NCBI GenBank assembly: GCA_014706385.1
Contig: JACGZH010000001.1
Location: 2,046,001 to 2,110,000, forward strand
Length of the DNA: 64,000 nucleotides
Reading direction: 5' to 3'
Source of the DNA: Phaffia rhodozyma
Lineage: Eukaryota > Basidiomycota > Tremellomycetes > Cystofilobasidiales > Mrakiaceae
The notes beneath the pieces were generated by a model. It saw only the letters and a list, made by a program, of their open reading frames with translations, made no database searches and was not told the origin of the DNA. The position numbers and the translations under genes are program-made. Shown here piece after piece: positions 11,512 to 23,231 of this stretch (the first letter of the stretch is position 1; every line of letters starts with the position of its first letter).

Positions 11512-14259
11512 TTACACAAATAATTTGGTTGTCTCAGCATCTCCGAAATTAGTGATGACCACTCGTTTATCATGAGAAGAACTCGCGATCCGGCCGGCAT
11601 CAAACTGAAGATCAAACACCAAACTAGTATGATCTTCTTCAAGAGAACGGATTATCTGGCCGGAATGCATATCCCAAATGATGATCTTTTTATCATACCT
11701 ATTATATGTTCGTAGGACAGAAAGAGTCAACCAAAGTCGGTGATGAGTTTCGCTCTGGTTCATTCTTCTCTTCTCTCATTTGGAAGAAAACCGGTCACAT
11801 ACCCGCCAGAGACGATGATTCCGGAATTTGGATCGAACGAGAGCGTTCGGACTAGATCTTCATGACCGACTAACGTCTTCAACATCTCACCCGTCGACGC
11901 TCTCCAGATCTTCATCCTATTCGGTGGGAAATCGCAACGAACACCGACCAGATCAGTCAAATATCAATCGTGAGCAACAAAAGAGGTTGGAGAAAAGACA
12001 TATGACGTACGTCCGGTCGTTACTTCCTGAAACGATGAAATCGCCCTTAAAGTCCACACAGGCCAGTCCTCTTTCGTGACCTCTAAACACCCTGATACAC
12101 TCGCCCGCGTCGAGATTCCATAGACAAATCTTTCCATCTCCGGAGGCAGAAACCGCTTGGTTGCCTTGAATAGCGATGGCGTTGACAGGTCCGGAATGAC
12201 CGACGAGTGATCGAAGATGAGTGTAGTCTGTTCGGGAGAATACGTTGAGCTTTGTATCTTTCGAGCTGAGAGAAGTCGAAATGAGATGCGCAGAGGATAG
12301 TCAGCGGCAGAGCGAGCCAAATTAAACAGCCCATCCTCGCATGAAGAGATGGAACGAACCAGGAAACAATATAGTCTGTACTGAGAGCAACATCGAGAAC
12401 CCCTTGAGAGTGGCCTTCGATCGTCGCTTTCCGGACGACTTCCCGCTGAGGAACTCCGGGTCCTACAATGTATCAAACAATGAGATAAGTAAGTTCATTA
12501 ATCGAATCTCAATCGACAAACAAAAAAGACTAACCTCCGAGATCCCAGATATTAACCTTACAATCACTCCCTCCGCTGACCAAAAGTCCAGTTTCTTCGT
12601 CATATGCCAAACTCAACACGGAGGCGTCATGGGCATTTGAGATCGTCTGGATACATTCTCCTGTAACCACCGACCAGATCTTAATACTATTTATTGTTAT
12701 GTTGATCTTTCTGTCAGCTAAGATGGATACAAAGCATTCGCAAGTATAAGAAGGCACAGAGAGAACGTACGATCGATCTCTGGATCCAGTGACAATCTTG
12801 GAACCGTCAAAGTGCAATGCATACACAGAGTCTGAATGACCCTCAAGGACAGTCTCTTTCCCAAGCTCTGATCTGCCCCATCTGTTCTCCAACCAGCGTC
12901 GCTTTCTGTACAGATATTTCCAATCGAGCGTAGCGAGCCCGGATCTTTCCTGGGGTCGTCCAAACAAAGAGCTTGTTCGGCTCTGAAGAGCTGGTCGGAT
13001 GGGCTGGGAGACGGTAGTCGTAGAAGCAATAGTGGCTGTGGTGATGACGGAGGAACGACTCGCTATCGGCGACAGGGATAGTTGTGCGACTAGGCTGCTA
13101 GGCACAGACACAGGCGGTTCGATCGTCGTGAGGAATGTCGGGCGGAGCTTCCATCTAGGATTGGACTGGAACCGATCCCTCCAGAGATTGCTACCAATTT
13201 GTATTGAAAAGACTGTGGATTAGTCTTGACATTGCTCGATAAAGATGAACGCGTCGATGTATGCGCTGTTTTTATTGAACAAAAACTGTACACGCATACA
13301 CTGAACAAAATAGGGGACTCACTTATCGGACGCGAGGAGAGCCCAATTCTTGCTCACTCTGCTGCATATCACTTGAGTCTCTGCCGGAACGAAGAGTAGG
13401 ATGTATAGTGCAATCTCTGTAGGGAGTTGACTCAGAATGTCTGCTCTCAAGTAGAAAGTATTGTTTGACTGGCCGTCAGTTGACTCGTTACTAGGTGGCT
13501 GTCTGAAACCCCACAGATACAGGACGAACCAAAGCGTCTAGCTCCGGTACCCTCCCAGAAGCCTTCATCTTCGACGGACCCATCGTGGACGTTTCGGTTG
13601 GAATTGCTGTTACCGCCGATCTCTCTGCCCTTTCCTTTGTACGCGCCAGAGAATGGAGAGAGATTCACAAGCGAGCTTCGCCAGCTCTTTTTAGGGACCT
13701 CTCTTGACGACGGATCGTCTGTCGTCAACTCGGCCGTCTTTGGTCTACCACCGAAAGAGGTGGACCGACCTCTAGTCACAGATGGTCTGGTAGGAGAGGT
13801 GAAGGAGAAGAACGAGTTGACAAAGTTGTAGCTAGGTGTGTATGAAAATGAAGTCGTCGGAAGAGGAGAGGAGCCATTGAACGGAGAGGAGGATGAGGAG
13901 GATGAAGGAGAAGAGGATGAAGGCGAAGGAGTAGAATCAAGACTCATCGCATTGGACGGAGTGAGCTCTCGACGGACACCGGTCGTGGGAATGGTCGAGT
14001 TGGATCTAGGACGGGTCGCTAAGTTAGAAGACGGATTCTGTACCGAAGGTGAAGAGAAGACCAGTGACGAGGATGAAGAAACTGAAGAAGATGAGGAAGA
14101 AGCAGAGTTCGTTCGAGCGTTCAGGAACGCGGTAAACTTTCTGATAGGTGAAGTCGAAAGAGCCTTGTTGGTCTTAGAAGATGAGTTTGATCGGTGTCTG
14201 TTGCTGATGGTAGGCCTGGCTGTCCTGGGAGGGTTGACATGACCGGGAGTAGCAGACAT
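11512..14259 (-). CDS. F-box/WD40 substrate adaptor of an SCF ubiquitin ligase
   Basis: Multi-exon minus-strand gene. The start is the ATG at 14259 (MSATPGHVNPPR). Exon 1 (14259-13521) is Ser/Pro/Thr-rich and probably disordered. Exon 2 (13440-13323) holds the F-box: ILSQLPTEIALYILLF, AETQVICSRVSKNWALLA, continuing NNLWRDRF after the next splice. After a Ser/Thr-rich linker there are about seven WD repeats, for example LEGHSDSVYALHFDGSKIV with SIKIWSVVTGEC, ISNAHDASVLSLAYD with VNIWDLGG, SLVGHSGPVNAIAI with ICLWNLDAGEC, and LVGHEDLVRTLSFD with IIIWDMHSG. This is the architecture of Cdc4/Met30/Pop-type adaptors: the F-box binds Skp1 and the propeller binds phosphodegrons. I cannot say which paralogue it is. 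The final repeat is less canonical (VVITNFGDAE). Confidence 0.87.
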
Positions 14260-14979
14260 TTCAGATGATCCAGAGGGCACACGTCAGCACACGATCGACG
14301 ACGGTGAGTGAGTACAACTGAGTGTGAGTATGAACGTATGGATGATGGTTGTTGACTGACAAGAGAGAAAAAAGGGCGATTTCTTTTACCTTGGTTTATG
14401 TTGTTGTCTAATCCCTGCCGTTGATAAAACCCGACGGAGGTATAACGAAGAAGAGAAAAAAGAGGAAGGACGACGGAGTGAGCGCTCAAAGCATACACCG
14501 ACACACCTTCAGGGACAGGCACACACACAAAACACCCCAAACAGGAACCCGGGACATCCCACCGGCTGAAACCACGAGCGGCTACGGTTACGCCGGTTCG
14601 GTTACACCTCATTTATCAGGGAACCGAGCACGGATTTGGCTGCGCTTCTCTCCTTCTATTCGCCTCCCGTTGACTTGCTCCCAGTGATCTGTCTTTGCCC
14701 CGTGTCGCAGGGACCCTTGCCTATCTGCCGCGATCATTGGGCCAGCGGTCGGCAATCGTCTCCGGGCCGGACGTTCCGGTGCGTGGTTACATCCGATTTG
14801 ACGCGCTGAACGCGTCGCGTTCGAGATCGCGGGTGCTCGTCAATTGCTTTTCACGTGACCATGATGCAGTTAGGGTTATGTCTGATCACTTCTTCTTTGG
14901 CTTGTCCCGTCATCTCTGTTTTCTGCGAACGTCTTAAAAAGATTGTCCAAGCATACACCCATACCTTACACTGATACCC
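14260..14979. promoter_or_regulatory. Divergent promoter region: F-box gene and acidic orphan
   Basis: About 720 bp. It contains one ACGCGT (14810-14815) and one TCACGTGAC E-box (CACGTG 14852-14857), the latter about 125 bp before the orphan's ATG. A GC-rich part (about 14690-14840) contrasts with the AT-richer edge. Confidence 0.45.
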
Positions 14980-15450
14980 ATGCCGTCTTCTAGATCCTCA
15001 GACTCGGACGCGTTCGACCTCTCTCTTGTAGCAGACTCAATGTCCTACATGAACGACCGCAGTAATAATAGTAGCAACGGCAGCAACGGCAATAGCAACA
15101 GCAAAGGCGTCGACAGTAATCCTCCTGCCGCATCATCTCTAGCCAACATCGACTTGTCAAGCCTGACGCCAGAAGATCTCGCACTACTCCAACCCATGAT
15201 AGATCTCCTTAACCAGACCGCCACACTAGATTCAGAAGAAGACCAAGGAGAGAACGCAGCCGGAGAACTCGCCAAGAAGCTCGATGAGGCTGATCAAGTC
15301 GCGGATGGACTGGAGGGCATGCTAGACCGCTTGTTAGACAAGCTGGGTGGTATGATCGATGAGGAAGGGGAGGAAGGGGTGGAAGCGGGAGAAGAAGGAG
15401 AGATAGAGAAGGAAGAAAACGAGAAAGGAGAGCAAGGACAACAAGAATGA
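14980..15450 (+). CDS. Acidic Ser/Asn-rich protein of unknown function, 156 aa, intronless
   Basis: Not recognised. A single open frame from ATG 14980 to TGA 15450, one of the few uninterrupted genes here. Residues about 25-45 form an Asn/Ser/Gly repeat tract. A more conserved-looking centre follows: LSSLTPEDLALLQPMIDLLN. Then come heptad-like helices ADQVADGLEGMLDRLLDKLG that could form an amphipathic coil. The last about 35 residues are almost entirely Glu/Gly/Lys. There is no signal peptide, membrane segment or Cys. The balance of a short Leu-rich helical core between disordered ends suggests a small adaptor or inhibitor, but this is a guess. An E-box lies upstream. Confidence 0.7.
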   Translation: MPSSRSSDSDAFDLSLVADSMSYMNDRSNNSSNGSNGNSNSKGVDSNPPAASSLANIDLSSLTPEDLALLQPMIDLLNQTATLDSEEDQGENAAGELAKKLDEADQVADGLEGMLDRLLDKLGGMIDEEGEEGVEAGEEGEIEKEENEKGEQGQQE

Positions 15451-16515
15451 AGCCGATGATGCGGCACATGAAGATGAGGTGAAAGAGTCTATGTGATTCG
15501 TGAGTGGATTGCCTGTCGTTTCTAAAAGACCTTCTTTCCTTTCCCGATATGCTGAATATGTCTTCTCTGTTCTTCTCATTCATCTAGCACTTCTCGTCCA
15601 GGTCATTCACGCAGAAATCCTATCAGCGTTCCTCTCCTGAACTCTGTTTTCTGTGTGCTCTTCCCTCTCTCGGTACATAAAAATCGCCTCGGTCTCTAGA
15701 AAGCAACCACGCTTGCAAACACTCTTTGTACAAAGAGAAAAGAACTGGAAAAGAACAAACCGATCGAGAAACAATTCAAGATCTGTCAAACATAATTAAT
15801 ATATGAAAAATCATACTTTACCCCTCTCAGTACTATGCTGCCTTCGGGCTCGATATGGTTGCATTCTCGCATAGACTCTCCGCCTCTCACAATGGGTGTG
15901 TCATGATGTCTTATCACCTGTAGCTCATTGACATGTCAGCCAAGATCCTGTTTGAAGAATGTCCGTCAGATATACCTTCTCGGCATCTCAATATTTCACC
16001 CCAACTCAGCCTCCCTCAATCGATTCTAAGCGAGTCTGAGCTTCTGTAATTATCTCTTAGATATATTCAACAGGCTTTCTGCAGACTATTGATCTGATTC
16101 GCAATAGTCCTCAGAGAGTAGACAGGCGAGTGCTCTCTGGTGAAGAACTGGAGGAAACGAAGGCCAGAATGAAAGGTGTTGCACAAGAAAACGTGACGAC
16201 AAGATGCATTCCAACGTTCTGATGGCCTCATTTGCGTGTATGTGTATGCGAAATCTGATGAGTTTGAATGTTCTTGTGCCAAAGCAAGGGACTGTTGATG
16301 TATGGCAAGGTGATGATAGCGGAGGATGTGAATACAATCTTATTTGTTATGTTTATCGCCTGCTGGATTTTATCTGACGGCCAACTCCGTTGGTCTGACG
16401 AACACCAACAAACTCCTTCTCCCCCCTCTTCCTCTCTCTCTCTTTTCCCACTATCAAGTCTATATCATCGAGAACAAGAGAAGAAGCAGAACAATAATAG
16501 TATAAGCAGCAATAC
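15451..16515. other. Intergenic region, no gene seen
   Basis: About 1.06 kb between two plus-strand genes. It should contain the 3' end of the orphan gene and the promoter of the gamma-glutamyltransferase gene. The short open frames on both strands lack codon structure or family motifs. A C/T-rich segment (about 16405-16460) lies close to the downstream start. Confidence 0.4.
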
Positions 16516-19500
16516 ATGTACATCCCTCAACTGATCCTTCAGCTCTTACCCACCCTTTCGCTCTTACAACCTACATCCAAACCGACTCCGAAGAAAGGGG
16601 CGGCCTCGTGTGAAGTTCAACTATGTGCCGGTTTGTCTCACTTTGTCTCCCTCTTCTCTCTCCGAACAAAGTTGTCTCTTGACCATCCAGATGGAAAATA
16701 CCCTAACATATATCTCTGTTTCAATTTCACTAATGGTAAAACCTTCTCAACAGATATTGGAGCAAGTTTCCTCCAGAAAGGAGGGAGTGCGGCGGATGCG
16801 ATGGTCGGTATGGTAGCATGTGTAGGCACAATAGCTAATTACCATTCCGGTTTTGGTGGAGGTCTGTCTCTGTCTCTTTCTACTAGTTATCCTGCCTTCA
16901 TCCTTCTACATTATTCCTCTTACACCTCTCAGGATATGTAGAGTGAGGAAATCCAATAGCTGGTAGCTGATTGAGACTTGCCCTCCTTTTGCTTAAAATG
17001 CTTCGCAACTACGAAACTCTGTATGGATCAGGTGGATTCGCTCTCGTTAGATCACCAGATGGAACGTTTGAGTCCATTGATTTCAGAGGAGCTGCACCTG
17101 TTTGTCTAACTCCTTCCCTTCCCTCTTATCTCTCGCGTAATTGAAAATATCCATGTCGCTTAACTATGAATTTGTTTTGTCTAATCTTGACAACCCAAAG
17201 GGAGCTCTTAACGGAACGATATTCGAAGACGACCCAACAAAATCCACAATGGTTGGTGGTCTCGCGGTCCTTGTGCCGGGTGAACTAAGAGGATTAGAGG
17301 CAATCCACAAAAAACACGGAAAGTTGCCTTGGAAAGATCTGTTCCAGCCTGCTATCAAGCTTGCCAGTGACGGGTTTGAGATCAATCGGGACCTCTTTGT
17401 CGTCAGTCTTTATCCTATTGTCATCCCATCCATTCCTTCTATAGGTGTGTTCAAGGCCTCTCGTGCTCACTATCTGTTTTTTTGTCATGCTATGAACTGT
17501 AGGCAATGAATCTTACTCGACCTGAATCTAGAGGGCCGACAAACTTCAAAGGCGAATCCCTGCTATATGCAAACGAGAAACTCGTACCAGGTCAAGAGCC
17601 AGGCTACAACGAGTCCTTCTTGATCACCGTTCGTTTCCTCATCTTCTATGCGTGTTGTCTCACCCATCTGAGACCGTTCTTTTGTTCTGTCATCCTGATC
17701 GCGCTTGCCAAACAAATAGGACTCTGAGCTCTCGAAAGTGTTCGCCCCAAACGGCACACTCCTCTCTGTCGGCTCACTCACCACCAGGCCGACGTACGCC
17801 CGAGCGTTACAGGCCGTAGCAGACCACGGGCCAGACGCGTTCTACAACGGAAAGATTGCAGAAGACATAGTGGCGAGCGTAAGGAAGAATGGCGGTGTTT
17901 TGTCCTTGGATGACATGGCCAGTTCGTTCTCCCTCTCTCCCATCATGTTCTTTTTCTCGAGTTGACACTATCTTAACTTCTTTTTCACCTGCTTATTTCT
18001 TTTCATTCGAATGAATCTGACGGCTTCAACCCAGATTATCAAGCCCATGTTCGACCGGCGCTCTCTATGAGATATAGAAACCATACAGTTTATGCTCCCC
18101 AAGCACCTTCGTCAGGTAGCTTGGTGCTCTCGACGTTGAACACAATGAACGGATATGAACCTTTTGGTCGGGAGGCTGATCCTTCAGATGTCAATATCCA
18201 TCGACTTGTAGAATCTATGAAGGTACGTCATCATGTTAAGGAAGCACAAGCATCATCTGATATTTACTCATTTCTTCCTTTCTTTACTTCTTCCACTATG
18301 CGATCATCCGTCTATATTTTCATCACCAAGTTTGCTTATGGAGAACGAACACTTCTGGGAGACATCGGATACACCAACGCCTCGACTCTTCAACGAGCTT
18401 TTCTCCTACCTTCGACCGCCCAGCATGTCAGATCGCTCATCAATGACCATACCACTCATGAAGGCGACTACTATGATCCAGAGGGATGGGAGGTGTTGGA
18501 CGACAAAGGGACGAGCGCGTTAGTCGTCGGCGACGAAGATGGTTTGGCCGTCTCGGTGACGACGACTGTTAATTTGTAAAGGCCTTCTATTCCTCATTGA
18601 TTTGTCCGGTACATCTCGGCTGATTTCTGTCTTGATGGAAAACAATATTGACTTCGGTTGCTTCTTTTCGGTCTGGTTGGATGGGGCATATAGGTACTGG
18701 GGATCAAGAGTACGAACACCTCTAGTATGCGATCTTCAGAGCCGACTTACTGACTAATCGAGACGTGCTGTTGGTTCTATCTGATCAACAGATCATGACA
18801 CCTGAATATGGAGTCATCCTTGTCAGTTTCTTCCACTTTCACCTCTTTCTTTCTGTTTTCCGTTAACCACTCAATGTACTTAAATCTTTCATGCCGCTTA
18901 ATATCTCTCTGCGTAGAATGACGGGGTAGACGACTTTAGTGTGAAAGGAAGGAGGAACGCTTTCGGTTACATCGTATGTCTCTTTGTTTTCTTTACGCCT
19001 TCAGCTTCATTTTTGACACGACACTGCCTTTGTCCTCATCATGATCGACAGCCCTCGCCTGCGAACTATAGTAAGTCCCACCAATTTTGTTTTTACTAAA
19101 TCCTAACCTCAACCTCAACCTTAACCTCAGCCTTGATTGACTTGAATCCTACGCCAATCTTATCCCCCTCCTCTCACCAGTCGTTCCCTTCAAAAGACCT
19201 TTGTCTTCGATGTCGCCTCTCATCATCGATGATCCATCAGGGAAATTCATGTTTGCGAGCTCGTGCGCTGGTGGATCGAGAATCATCTCGGCTCAGATCC
19301 AGATGGTCTTGAATGCTGTTGTACGTCACGAAGATTTTCTGTCCTATCCTTTTGTGTCCCAGAGAGAGTGGGATGAACTGGAAAAGGATCTTTTTCAAAC
19401 GATGCCAGACTAACATCTTTTGAGGGTTCTCATCGTACAGGATCGAGGAATGTCTGCTCGTCAGTCTTTTCTCTTCTTTATTTGTCACAACCGCGATCAC

Positions 19501-20080
19501 GCAGAGCGATCGACAGATCTGATCTGAAGATGTTATTTATACGAACCGTTTGGTGGATCTTACAGTACAAGCGTTGACAGCTCCTAGATTGCATGATCAG
19601 GTCTATCCGGCCGTCACGGCTATCGAGCAGGATATGCCAGCTCTTGGGTTTAAAGGGTCCGACTATTTTCTCTTCTTTCCTATCTTTTCATTTCGTTGTT
19701 TGAGTTTTGTTCTAGAATCCTGATATTGATATCTATTTCTGTCATTGTTCTGAGCTATGATAGATTCTCGATGGAGACCAGAGACTATCTGTCGTCGTTG
19801 GGGCACAACGTGACTTATGTGCCTACTGTATGTCCCCTCTTCTTTGCTTCTTCCTTTCAATTTCCTTTCAAGATGCGAACTGCTCTATGGAAAGAAATAA
19901 AATTGACATTGAATCTTTCTTCTACTTGTCTCTTCTCTTTTTAAAACGATGACGGACGATGGATGAACATCAAAGGGGCTATCGGTTGCATGCGCTGTGA
20001 AATTCTCACCAGAATCGGGCTGGGAAGCAGCAGGTGATCCTCGAAAGTTCGATACAGGTAGTGCGGTTTCTTCTATATAG
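16516..20080 (+). CDS. Gamma-glutamyltransferase (glutathione hydrolase)
   Basis: Highly split gene of about 17 exons. The start MYIPQLILQLLPTLSLLQ looks like a short signal peptide or anchor. Core motifs in order: GAASCEVQLCADIGASFLQ; GGSAADAMVGMVACVGT; YHSGFGGGG; GGLAVLVPGELRGLEAIHKK; GKLPWKDLFQPAI; YQAHVRPALSMRYRN; the processing/catalytic site DKGTSALVVGDEDGLAVSVT; YGVILNDGVDDFS; PLSSMSPLIIDD; and APRLHDQVYPAVT. The Thr in GTS is the expected nucleophile created by autocleavage. The His that normally follows (GTSH) reads as Ala here. Three exons are only 16-19 nt (18694-18709, 19052-19070, 19441-19459). Family knowledge: it cleaves glutathione and gamma-glutamyl conjugates, usually at the vacuolar membrane or cell surface. 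The end at the TAG 20078-20080 (GDPRKFDTGSAVSSI) is the simplest reading. Confidence 0.88.
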
Positions 20081-20538
20081 AGAATCTTTTCTTCTTCTTC
20101 TTCTTTCTCTTTCTCCTATGGGTCGGCCGTGATCTGTGGTCACGTTTCATATTCTGTTGTATGGCTTGCTCTACTTTGGTTTATTTTAACGGGAGGAGTA
20201 GAGGTCAGGTTGAAGATCGTCAAAGTTCATTAAAAAGCGCGAAGGGCTCTCTCGAGCCAAATAGGTAGTGTAGATAGGTGGGCAGGTATTGCGTATGAGA
20301 GTATATGTTAGGACACAGTTGTACAAGGATTTTCCTTTTTATGAGATGCGTATGCGATTATCAGGGATTGAGGAAAGAGGGAATCGTGGATGCCAAGTGA
20401 GTTGGGGGTGATATGAAGGATGCAGAAAGAAGAGAAAGAGACGAACGAAACAAAGGGATAGAGCACAAGAAATGGAAAAAAGAACCGGTGGTGAAAATAA
20501 TAGGGGGGAGATGATACAATATCGATCTCTGTGCCATT
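20081..20538. other. Convergent 3' intergenic region GGT/TAF8-like gene
   Basis: About 460 bp between converging genes, with a ttcttcttctt run near 20090-20110. No gene or RNA recognised. Confidence 0.35.
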
Positions 20539-22500
20539 TTACTCCTTGACCTTCTCCTTTTCTTTCTTAGGAGGCGGCGGCGGTCGTTTCCTTTGAAACG
20601 GAAGTTCGGTATCCGTCCAATCTCTGATCGGCGCGTCCCACTAAAGATGCCCCATCCAGTATAACAGAAGTAGACAATCATTTTGCGTTAGTTACTCAGT
20701 TGAGAGCAAGGATAGGGGACGCATGTAAGAAACAGATAGAGAAAGGGAAGAGCAGGGACGAACGGTAGCTTTCAACTCTACATCTAGACTCTTTGCTTCC
20801 AACCTGATCTCTTCTCCTTCCTCCGGTTCTTCGCCCTCCTCTACTTCTACCGGTTTGACGATCGTCGCTCTTCCAACCCGGGGCAAGCCATAGAACTTTG
20901 GGTTCCCCTTGTCGATCAACGGGGCTGGATACGGCATGTTTGTCGTACGTGCCACTAAACCTGGGTTACCCATATGTCTAGCCAACGAAGAGAGTAACGC
21001 CGGGTAGCGATGGGGAGTCGATGGGTATAACGCTGATGTCGGGAGATGACCGGCCGTCGGTTTCGATTTGAGCGCTCCGGGGGGAAGACTGACGTTCGGG
21101 TCGGTAGGTAACGTAGGGACGATCCCGGTTGATCTAGGCGCGGGCACAGGGACAGAACTGAAGAGTGAGCTTGTTGGTGAATAATTTTCTGGTGGGTTCG
21201 ACACGAGCGACAACAGGTAGGCCGCTCGAACTCGAGGTTTATTTGGGTTTCGGGATAGATACGACACGGTCTGAGGTGGCGGAAGGGACGCATGTGCTGC
21301 CTTGAGCGCCTTGAAGGTAGGAGCGGACGAAGTGGTAAGGGGAGCTGGTGGGTCGTTCGACAGAGTTGGCAGTACGGTTGTCGATGAAGAGGAAGAGAAT
21401 GCTGAAGGATGTAGGAACGAAGGGACGAGAGATGTATGGAGAGGTTCAAGAAGGACCGGTTCTAATGAAGGTGTCAACGACCCGTTCCCGTCCTCATTAT
21501 CATTCTCCATGGCCAAACCAGACAGCGGTCCAGGCGTCGAGAGTGGGATTGGGTCGTACGCCTCTTCCGAAGGGAGAGGCGGAAGAAAGGTTGACAGTCT
21601 GCCGTACGGACCATCGTTCTCTTCTTTTTTCCACGATTGAACCCAACCCAACTCAACCTCCCTCAATGTCTCTGCCTTCCATTCCTCCCTCTCATCCACT
21701 ATCTCGCCTTCGTCCTTGATTCCTTCAGCGAAAGAAGGTTCTTCCGAAGTAAAGATCTTGGGTTTCTGACCTTCACTAAGCTGACCACCGAAAGGAGTAG
21801 ACACGTCTTCTTCGTCTGAACTTCCAGATCCTCCATCCATCTCTACATCCTTCTTTTCCTCCTGCTTGACCGACACGTTCTGCCCTTCTTTTATCTTCTC
21901 CTCATCCTCGTCTTCGTCCTGCTCATCCGACTCTGCTTCGGATTGATCAGACAGACTATCGACCAAGAACGCGTCAGACGCCGACCGTTTTCGTCCGGAT
22001 GGAGACAGTGTTTCTAGTTCGGGCGGGACGTCAGTATAGATATAATGCTGATGATCCGACGTGTCTAGGTCAAGTCCTTCGTTCAGGTAATCTTTTCGAG
22101 ATGAAACAATACGGAGAAATAGATGAGATATGTGTAAAACGAAGGGTCAGACAAAGCAACATAGGCAAGCGAGAAGGAGAGCAAGAAGGAAGAAAGAAGA
22201 GGAAGAAAGCAAAGACGAACGTTTCAGACCTATCGCACTCTCCACCCTCGATCGATCATCTCCTCTCCAGACGGCCTCCAAATCACCCACCGAGATCCCT
22301 AATGATTCAACACAAGCTATTCCATCTTGAAGACTGACTTGGGTCCTTCCTGCCGATTCGGCAAACGAGCCAGATTCACTCGATAGAAGGGAAAGAAACC
22401 TGGCGAGGACATCTGTCAGTGCTAAGGATGCTTGAGCATGGGATGCGGAGAATCCATGTTGACTTATGAACAGATCGGGAAGTCCAAGAAGCAGCGACAT
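20539..22500 (-). CDS. Histone-fold (bromodomain-associated) protein, TAF8-like
   Basis: Three exons (22500-22221, 22091-20764, 20640-20539) join in frame to 569 aa. The N-terminus resembles the Bromo_TP histone fold of TFIID subunits: GFSASHAQASLALTDVLARF, then VSLQDGIACVESLGISVGDL. The rest is long, acidic and Pro/Ser-rich. It includes an Asp/Glu block near residues 145-165 and a possible match to the short TAF8 C-terminal motif (LSTFLPPLPSEEAYDPIP). The C-terminus is basic (PFQRKRPPPPPKKEKEKVKE). Family knowledge: TAF8 pairs with TAF10 in TFIID; TAF3 and other subunits have a similar fold. I favour TAF8 from domain placement and the Pro motif, but the call at family level is firmer than the gene name. 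The histone-fold first helix looks short, so an additional 5' exon upstream of 22500 is possible. Confidence 0.6.
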
Positions 22501-23231
22501 CAGAGAAGCGAACAGAGAAAATCAGTCTTCAAGGAAAGGGTTCGCGAGAGGAAAGGAAAGGAAGGGAAAAAGAAAACGAAGGAGGAAGGTGAAAACGAAC
22601 GCGAGATGATGTAGTGCGATCAGCCGGAGTATATGTAGAGGCAGAGCCGACGGATGAGGCATGGGCATGAAGATATGAGTTCAAAGAAGAGAGTGTCGAT
22701 CGAGGATCCAACGTCCTGGTCCTCTTGATCCAAAGAAACACGGACGAAGAGAGGAATAAAGAAAGAGGGAAGGAGAGAGGATGGCCGTAGGTTGTTAGAA
22801 TGAGCGTGGAAACGAAACAATCGTCGCGTGTGTAATCTCTTTTTTAAGCCGGCATACAACGATATCCCCTTTGCTTTATACCCGACCGAGTTCTCCTCAT
22901 CCGACGGTCTATCCATGTTACATCTCAGCAAACACCTCGCTTCCATCTGACCCATTCACCAGCTGCCATTCTTTCGTCACTGAGCTATTGTTCATGCTAC
23001 GCAAAGAGGAAGACACTTTTCGGAATGTCATTCAAATACAAATACAACTAGTGTAGGTAGAGTCAACTGACTGACAACGTTCACGCGCCGGTAGATAGAT
23101 GAAGGTTAAAGGAAAAAAAAAACAGAAGAAAAGCCCCGAAAAGAGTACAAGAAGAAAAAAAAGAAAATAGAACCAAGCAAGATCGAAAGTAGAGGAAGAA
23201 AGAGAAAGAGCAAAGACGATAGAAGAGCGGT
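22501..23231. other. Intergenic region between two minus-strand genes
   Basis: About 730 bp holding the TAF8-like promoter and the 3' UTR of the glutaredoxin gene. It is A/G-rich on the plus strand (23100-23220). An upstream exon of the TAF8-like gene may hide here. I could not support one. Confidence 0.35.

Noticed and set aside
13838..14242. 134-codon Glu-rich plus-strand frame
   Set aside because: Antisense of the Ser-rich first exon of the F-box gene; typical shadow of TCx-rich coding sequence.
14810..14815. Single ACGCGT upstream of the acidic orphan
   Set aside because: One copy in GC-rich DNA is expected by chance; it is not comparable with the triple cluster at 32930.
16268..16534. 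88-codon plus-strand frame before the GGT gene
   Set aside because: It overlaps the start of GGT in a different frame, has no motif and cannot be joined in phase to GGT.
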